Of a stretch of 64,000 nucleotides of DNA, positions 57,693 through 64,000 are shown piece by piece (position 1 is the stretch's first letter; the number at the start of each line of letters is the position of its first letter). The notes beneath the pieces are model-generated. The model saw only the letters and a program-made list of their open reading frames with translations. It was not told where the DNA came from and made no database searches. The DNA is from Voacanga thouarsii (lineage: Eukaryota; Streptophyta; Magnoliopsida; Gentianales; Apocynaceae): assembly GCA_026120185.1 (NCBI GenBank), contig JANUWF010003379.1:930001-994000 (forward strand), read 5' to 3'. The position numbers were made by a program, and so were the translations under genes.

Positions 57693-60600
57693 GTAGTTTA
57701 ATGATAATAATAATATTATTATCACTTTTATTCTATTATCCATTACTATTATTTTTATATCTATTATTTAATACCAATATCTCTTGGTAATATTAAATTA
57801 TAGTATTATTAAATTCAATAATTATTTTGAATTATTATATTATTCTTACTATTATTATTTATATATATACAATAACTAATACTATAAATATCTTAGTTAT
57901 ATTATATTATATACTAAGATATTTTAGGGGGCCCACAAGAAATAAATTAAGATGGCCCACAAGCATGATATTTTTGACCAAGATTAACCATTCTTAGACT
58001 TTCTCTAATTAAGTTTAATTAAGTTAAACTAGATTAGGGTAAATTAATCATGATTAATTATATATTAATCCTAAGAAATTTAAGAGTTTCTATAAACTTC
58101 TAAAATGTTCTACAACCTTCTAGCATGATCCTTAATCTTCTTGTGAATGTTAGAGAAGTCTAAAGATTTCTAGAAATGCTAACTCACCCTAAGTCATTTT
58201 ATTAAGATCAAAACCAGACCAAGAGGATTGAGCTATATAAATAGGAGCAAGGAGGAGAGAATTTCGGCCAAAGCTGGGAGGAGAAGAAGAAAAATCAAAA
58301 AAGTGAAGAGAGGAAAGGAAAAACAACAAAAAGAGAGACTAAGGGAGAGAGAGAGATTTCCGGCAGCAAGGGAGCAAGGAGAAGACAACCGGCAGCAAGT
58401 AGGAAGAAAAGGAAACCGGCAGCAAGGAGAAAGAAAGGAGAAGGAAGGAAGGGAAGGAGTATACAACTTTTCCTTCATTTTGGAAAGGTAAAGGATCCCT
58501 TCTAAAAAGCTAAGATTATGATATTAGAAGTTGGAAACTAATTGCATATGAATTTGTTGATGTTGAGTAATGAAAATATTTTGATGTTGTGATGTTTGTT
58601 GGATTGACCGGTTGGTGTAGTGATGGGTTGAGTATGATTTTCAGTTCATTTGAGGTGTATTGGAGTGATGGTATGCTGAAAATTTGAAAAAAAAAAAAGA
58701 TGGAAGTGATAAAGAAAACAAGAAAAGCCATTTGTTAGTAACAACTCACTCGCTTGTGTTGTTTGGAAATATTAAAGGAAATCTGAGTAGATATGACTGG
58801 AAACTGAGCATAAATAATCCTAAACATGTTCTAGACTAGTTAGAAAGGATTTGGAACAAGTTGTGTGGAGGTTGTGAGGGTTTTGGATGGCTAAGAGATC
58901 ATGAATAGCAAGAATGATGAAAGCTGTCAAAATTTACTGGTTTGGTAAGCATAGAATAATTAATTCGTTTGGATAAGAGAGAAGTGCTGAATATGAAAAC
59001 ATATTAGAATACTAATATTGGGATGTTAAATGAAGGATTTAAGGGTTTAAATGTGGTAGGATATGTTGAAGAAACCATAGGAATAAGTTAAAACAAGCTG
59101 GGCGTCTAAACTGTAATCTTGAACCTCCAACTTGGAACAGTAAGTTTAGCTGAAAAACTGAACAAAATGGAGAGAGGTTTGAATACCCCCCATGACCTGA
59201 ATTTGATAGAGAAATTTCCGAGGAGTATTTTGGAAGTAGTTTCACCTCATTTGGACCTGTATTGAATGAGTTATGTACAAAATACTGGAAGATGACAAAA
59301 CTGAACTCCAACCTTAGAACAGTGGAATTAACTGAAAAACTATACAAAATGGGATAGAGTTTACATGTCTAGTGACCTGGAATTGATAGAGGGATATCTT
59401 AGGAATATTATGGAAGAAACCTCACCTTATTTCGACCTAAATTGAATAGGTTATGTGAAGAATAGTGGAGGATGGTAAAGCTGTAAAACTAGAAAACCAT
59501 CAAAAGCATTAATTCAATTATTTCTTTAAGGAACTTATAGAAACCTTATTCGAATGATCAAGCATTTGAACCCATTAAGTAATAATACGGAGATATACTA
59601 ATGGTGTAGGTAAATCAAGTCGAGGGAATTTCTTTTAGGACTATACGAGTGACTTCGACTTAATATACAAGATAAGTCCCATTGATTTCTAAACCTTTTA
59701 AAAGGCTAGTGTGCTTTGATTTTCTATGAAATGCTATGTTTTATTCCATTTTGAAAATCCTCGAATATGTTTAAGGTTTACACGAGCAACATTTGCTTTT
59801 ATGCTATTTTGGACTCGAATAAATTTCATATTCAGCTTGGAAACCTTACTGGATGTTTAAAACACGAATTTTGTAAATTTAGTCCTTTTCGGATTAAATA
59901 TTTTGGATTTCTAAAAAATGGTAAAATTTGAAATCGGGTATTTGGAGAATAATCCAAATATCCTTATTGGAATATTTTATGAAAACTCTTGGAACTCGGG
60001 TATTCGGTAAATGACCGAAATATCCTTATTGGAACTTTTGCGAATATTTTTCAAATCGGATAAGGGTAAAATGACCTAAATATCCTCAAAAAGTCTTTTG
60101 AAATTTGGCATGGGTGAAATGACCTAAATACCCTTGAAAAAATGACTTTTGTGATCAAGTACGACCCCGAAAAATAAGAAATATTTTGATTTGGAAATCC
60201 TGCGGGATCAGATGACCCTCTGGCCTGATCAGTCAGATGGGGTTGGTATTGTTGCGTTGAGTACTCAGTAAGGACTTTGATATTTGTACTAGCCCATGTT
60301 AGAGATAGACGACCCCAAGTAACCTGATCAGTTCTGGGGATTATCTTATTCCAAATAGGGCGAGAGGACATTTTGATGAGTCGTCCCTGGCTGGCCGTTG
60401 TGAGCCCGGTAATTGCCTATTGATTATGATGGTGGGTTGTTCACATGATACCAAGCGGGGACACTCGGTGTGTTCAATCCCTTGCCACCTCGATGGTGAT
60501 TGACGTCAGGATTGGGACCCCTGGCTTATGGTGACAAGTAAAAAATTCCTAAGTGTACGGTGAGGTACATTTGTACGCTGCTCACCCTTCCGGCATAACA

Positions 60601-61203
60601 CGGATGACGTGCTGTAAGGCGTAGTCCCTGGCACAAGAGACCGTGTGGCCGAAGGCGAAGTTTCTTGAACTTTGCACGCGGGTCGCACTTTTAAATGGGC
60701 ACCATGTGTTTGGAAGCCATTGTTTTTCGAATGTACATTGAACCTAAATTCATCGATTACCACTATTTTCCTGTTAAAAAAATTATTTCAGCAAAGAAAA
60801 ATCGTCTTTCTCTTCTAAGCAAAACACTGGCACACATAGGACTCACTGAGTATACCACTCACACGTATGCTTATCTTTTTTTAGGGATTGGAGTTGAAGA
60901 ATAACGACGGTATTCCAGGACTTCTTCTATGGCACTGAATAGCAAATCTTTTGGAGTGATCATTGTACATAGACTATGAGATGTTTTAGCTTATGTATAT
61001 TTTGAAAACTATGATAATGTACCTATCGTGACTTATATGTCTATATAAATAAAGAGTATGTTTCATATATTTACTTAAGTTTCGACTTTACCTCTTACTT
61101 TAAGTTTAAATCGTTATAAAGACCCCTAGTCTGAGAATTCAGACGGGGTGACATCCTACTTGAATTCGGCCCACTACGACAAGAAGAAAATGTGGGGTTT
61201 ACA
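57338..61203 (+). mobile_element. Chromovirus-type solo LTR (3,866 bp)
   Basis: TGTAATAACCCGCC...GTGGGGTTTACA, inverted termini TGTAAWAMCC, flanked by perfect AATTC duplications. There is no internal coding region, so it is a solo LTR. A TATA-like tatataaata is at 58,234-58,243 and a GA-rich leader-like zone follows. The open frame at 58,228-58,491 in that zone is low-complexity and not a gene. The 3' part (60,190-60,700) is the more GC-rich block shared with the partial LTR at 53,650-56,356. Confidence 0.9.
57609..57693. repeat. TTA trinucleotide microsatellite
   Basis: About 25 near-perfect tta units inside the solo LTR, in a wider zone rich in ATT and ATA. Confidence 0.95.
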
Positions 61204-61208
61204 AATTC
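61204..61208. repeat. Target-site duplication AATTC, right
   Basis: Partner of 57,333-57,337. Confidence 0.9.
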
Positions 61209-61316
61209 TGCCATTTCTAGCTTTGGCACATCATCTTGTTTTACTTATAGCTTTCAATCCACATGTCCCAATGATGTCAAAAAAGTTTTAAAATAACCTT
61301 AAAACATTCCTTTATA
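61209..61316 (-). mobile_element. Continuation of the interrupted minus-orientation LTR
   Basis: Follows directly from the left part once the solo LTR and one AATTC are removed. Homology to a known LTR part cannot be shown here; it is assigned by continuity only. Confidence 0.45.
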
Positions 61317-61612
61317 GTATTACGGGAGAAATGGGTTTTAGTGACAAGAAATATTAGTGACAATAAAATTATTGTCACTAAATAGGAGAATTAGTGACAA
61401 CATTTTAAGTTATTAGTAAAGGATAAACTTTTAGTGACAATAAAAAAGCTTGTCACTAAATGAAAACTTTTAGTGATAAGAGAAAATGTTGTCACTATTT
61501 TTTTTGTCACTAAAGGCTTTCCTGCCAATCTCATTTGAAAGTGGGAAATCTCTTTAGTGACAACTCCAAAATTGTTGTCACTAAATCGTGCACATATAGT
61601 GATAGGGGCTAA
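61317..61612. mobile_element. CACTA-like transposon terminus with subterminal repeats
   Basis: Starts near tattacgggagaaatgggtt, close to the CACTACAAGAAAA-type ends of plant CACTA transposons, and then has about a dozen copies of TTAGTGACAA or its inverse TTGTCACTAA in both orientations (for example 61,391-61,400, 61,431-61,440, 61,451-61,460, 61,551-61,564 and 61,574-61,584). Dense subterminal repeats of this kind are where the CACTA transposase binds. No transposase gene is seen. The stretch ends where the Athila-like LTR starts. A foldback element is the alternative. Confidence 0.6.
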
Positions 61613-61650
61613 AATCATCATCATTTCCTTAGTTATTTGAGGTTGTTTTG

Positions 61651-63051
61651 TGATACATTTATTGTAATAACTAGGCATATTCCTTTCTATTTGACATTTT
61701 GCTTGTAAAAAGTATTTTTGGATAATTTGTGTAGATTTGAGTAAAAATTGAACAAAAAGTGAACAATTCCAGAACAGACCTAGCGCCAGGCCCAGCCAAG
61801 GGACCAGGCGTTAGGTCCATTCTGGTCGAGTAGTAGAAACAAAGCAAACTTTAGGAAGAATTCAGAATAGACCTAGTGCCAGTCCCAGCCAATGGGCCAG
61901 GTGCCAGGTTCATTTTGGTTAAACAGCACATCCGAGACGAACAGAACAAACCTAGCGCCATGTGGCTCGACTATACCCAGCGCCAGGTACACTTTGGAAG
62001 GCAAAAATCTTATGTACAAATTTGGTATTTTCTGAATTCTACTAGGACTAGACTTCTCAAGCAACGAATTTTGGTATCAAAGAGGCTTATAAATACAAGA
62101 AAAACATAAGAGAAAGGTGTGACTTGAAGGATCCAAGCTAGCTACTCAATTATCACTTAAAGGAGCATTGTTCAAAGGAGGTTTCAAAAGAAGAAGAAGG
62201 GCTTGTCTATGAGTTTTATCTTTTATTCTTTATTTACTTTTTTTTCTTTAACAATAATGTGCTTAATGTTTTGATTGTAATTGGATATTATTTTGGAGAT
62301 TATGATTTTGAGTTAATTGAAACTTTTGATCAATTAATTTGTGTTCTTGGTACTTTATTACTTATTTTTCTTACGGAGTTGGTTGATTGATTTTTGTTAT
62401 TGATTTGCTTGAAAAAGAGGTTGGTAATGACTTCAATTAATTAATTTCATATTTGTTATTTCTTAACTTACTTGAAAAAGAAATTAATTGTCTAGAACAA
62501 TGGTAATCAAAGGTCAGTTAATGCTTGCTAGAATATGGATTCATTGACTAATTTCATGTTTTAAATCACCTAGAACATAAGGTTTTATATGAGGATTGAT
62601 TTTAATACATTTTTTGGATAAGTTAGTTGAGACAGAATATATTCACTAATTTAACTAGTAGATAGTGATTCCATAGAGTGCAAACGAAGTGGGTCTATAT
62701 TAAATCCTTCATGATGCCAAGACGACAATTGATTGTAATGAATACTAATTGATTCAATTCTTGTTTCAAGATAATTGTCTAGTTACATAAAATTGCATCA
62801 TTGAGTTATATCTATTTTTATCTTTATTTATTTTTCTTTTTAGTCTCTTCTTATTTTATTGGTTAAATAATAAAGATTTGGGTAAAGTAAGGTGGGAGCC
62901 TAAGTTCTCGTGGATTCGATACTTGCTATTCCCTATACTATACAATGGGTATACTTGTCTGTATGCGTGATTTTAGTGGTTGAAATTTTAATTAAAACTT
63001 GATTAATTGTATAATTTGTTGGTAATATTTCTCCACTAAAAACACGCATCA
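61651..63051 (+). repeat. 5' LTR of an Athila-like Gypsy element
   Basis: The right end is clear: ...CTAAAAACACGCATCA, then six bases and a primer site. The left end is a candidate, TGATACATTTATTG at 61,651, which would pair with the right end (TGATGCGTGTTT on the opposite strand) allowing two CpG-type G-to-A changes. Length would be ~1.4 kb, normal for this group. A TATA-like ttataaata lies at 62,087-62,095. Three imperfect repeats of a block containing cagaayaraccta-gcgcca lie at 61,783-61,995. Confidence 0.65.
61783..61995 (+). repeat. Three imperfect GC-rich repeats in the Athila-like LTR
   Basis: Units start ccagaacagacctagcgcca (~61,769), tcagaatagacctagtgcca (~61,862) and acagaacaaacctagcgcca (~61,940). 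Each is followed by a pyrimidine/purine-rich tail with accagg or gccagg and wacattytgg. Spacing is ~80-93 bp. Confidence 0.7.
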
Positions 63052-63057
63052 AGTTTT

Positions 63058-63077
63058 TGGTGCCATTGCCGAGGATA
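63058..63077 (+). other. Primer-binding site, tRNA-Asp type
   Basis: TGGTGCCATTGCCGAGGATA six bases after the LTR end. It closely resembles the TGGCGCCGTTGCCGGGGA site that Athila-group elements use with tRNA-Asp; the differences are mostly C-to-T and G-to-A changes. Confidence 0.8.
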
Positions 63078-63262
63078 GGCACTATCGAAAATACTCGAGT
63101 CTTGTTGATTTAGCCTTTGTTGTATTTGTAAATATTACTAATTTTTGTATTTAGATAGTTTGTGTATTCTTCTTTTCTTTATTTTTTTATTTTCATTTGT
63201 TTTTATTTTTATTTTTGATTTGATTTTAGTTTTTCTTTAAGTGTGAGGTTCAAACTATCATC
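63078..63262 (+). other. Leader between primer site and first ORF
   Basis: T-rich with tttttattttcatttg-like runs, typical of a retroelement leader. No coding feature. Confidence 0.5.
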
Positions 63263-63472
63263 ATGGATAATTATTCATGGACACAATGTCAAAGGAGCTA
63301 TAATGATGATAGATTGGCAATGTTACAAGCTCGGATTAACGCTTTTTGTAAGACGTCACTTGAAGCTTCAATCAAATCCTTTGTTGCCAACACAAACATG
63401 TCTATTAGGGGGTACGAAGAATCTTTCCAACGAATGAGCTGTCAAAGAACACAAACTTGCTATATTGGTTGA
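63263..63472 (+). pseudogene. Short leading ORF of the Athila-like element (gag-like start?)
   Basis: Starts MDNYSWTQCQRSYNDDRLAM, followed by LQARINAFCKTSLEASIKSF, and ends after 69 codons. Charged and probably helical. I do not recognise a standard gag core. Its place just after the leader suggests the first coding segment, perhaps broken by a stop at 63,470, with further near-coding sequence to 63,670 in the other frames. Confidence 0.4.
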
Positions 63473-64000
63473 AAATTCCATAAAGGTCCATACACTTGCA
63501 CAAAAGGACCCCAAAGACAGGAGAGAGGATATGAGAAACAATTGACCAATGTGATGGGGAAATTTTTTTATTCTAATCTATGCTCTCATATTTTTAAGTT
63601 TTCATTGTCATATGAATTTATAGGTCCCCCTCAACTAATGGAGCCTAATGATGCCTTGATGATGTGTTGAATTTACCATGCCTCAAGGAGTTAGATTTTT
63701 TAACGCTACATCATAATAAGTCCTTGAAGAATGGTGGTAATTTCTACCCTTCACCCCATCCAAAAGGAGGTAACTTAGCTTTTGTAGATCATGTATTAAA
63801 ATGTAAGAATTTCTTGATCCCGTCTGTAAGAACTGAAATACTAAGCTTAAAGGGGAACTTTAATTGTGAAAATTATTTTGAAGGGAAAAATGACGATTTC
63901 AAGTTTGATGCATTCTTTAGATACCATTGCACTAATATGTTGAAAACATTATTTGTGGGTCTAAAGGAATGTTAGAGAATGAAGTTTATGTGTTTTGCTT
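63473..64000 (+). other. Internal region of the Athila-like element running off the window
   Basis: An open stretch at 63,664-63,975 (no ATG) encodes LDFLTLHHNKSLKNGGNFYP, FVDHVLKCKNFLIPS and NCENYFEGKNDDFKFDAFFR. I do not recognise it. It may be a decayed gag, or non-autonomous element filler. The rest of the element lies beyond the window edge. Confidence 0.35.

Noticed and set aside
58228..58491. 87-codon plus-strand frame rich in Arg, Lys and Glu, and its minus-strand partner
   Set aside because: Low-complexity GA-rich leader zone of the solo LTR, just after the TATA-like box; no domain.
1..64000. tRNA, rRNA or organellar insertions
   Set aside because: None of the expected conserved stretches was recognised on either strand by eye; a covariance-model scan would settle this.

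Overview
This window looks like pericentromeric or otherwise repeat-dense nuclear DNA from a flowering plant, probably a eudicot. It is AT-rich. It holds a long satellite array, nested Ty3/Gypsy and Ty1/Copia retrotransposons of plant-specific lineages (Tat, chromovirus, Athila-like), a plant mobile domain ORF, and broken pieces of two plant gene families (a seipin and a WEB/PMI2-type coiled-coil protein). I found no intact host gene, tRNA, rRNA or CRISPR array. Domain and family calls come from reading the sequence and recognising motifs; no database search was run.

Layout. (1) 1-16,638: tandem satellite, ~151-bp monomers of two alternating types forming a ~302-bp dimer. It contains a recent 2.48-kb duplication (6,920-9,399 repeated at 9,400-11,879). 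(2) 16,885-18,490: decayed Copia pol. (3) 18,491-20,327: unassigned AT-rich DNA. (4) 20,333-36,933: one Tat-lineage Gypsy element on the minus strand, with 5-bp target-site duplications (CTATG), LTRs of ~715-719 bp, gag, protease, RT, RNase H, an extra archaeal-type RNase H and integrase. An antisense plant mobile domain ORF lies between integrase and the 3' LTR. The 3' LTR contains a nested 1.45-kb Copia-type solo LTR. The RT gene is split by 3.9 kb of the same satellite, flanked by 506-bp direct repeats of RT sequence. (5) 36,939-38,795: AT-rich DNA with a seipin-like fragment. (6) 38,796-50,072: a chromovirus-type Gypsy element, minus strand, with very long LTRs (3.35 and 3.66 kb). (7) 50,729-52,510: WEB/PMI2-like pseudogene retaining an intron. 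(8) 52,578-53,640: 5'-truncated Copia element. (9) 53,650-61,316: chromovirus LTR fragments in opposite orientations, plus a 3.87-kb solo LTR with perfect AATTC duplications. (10) 61,317-64,000: a CACTA-like terminus cut by the 5' end of an Athila-like element that runs off the window.

The most striking structure is the satellite block inside the RT gene. Its two 506-bp flanks differ at 22 positions (about 4%) and share three premature stops, whereas the element's LTRs differ by about 10%. The satellite therefore probably entered an already dead element well after it inserted. None of the coding regions in the window appears functional.
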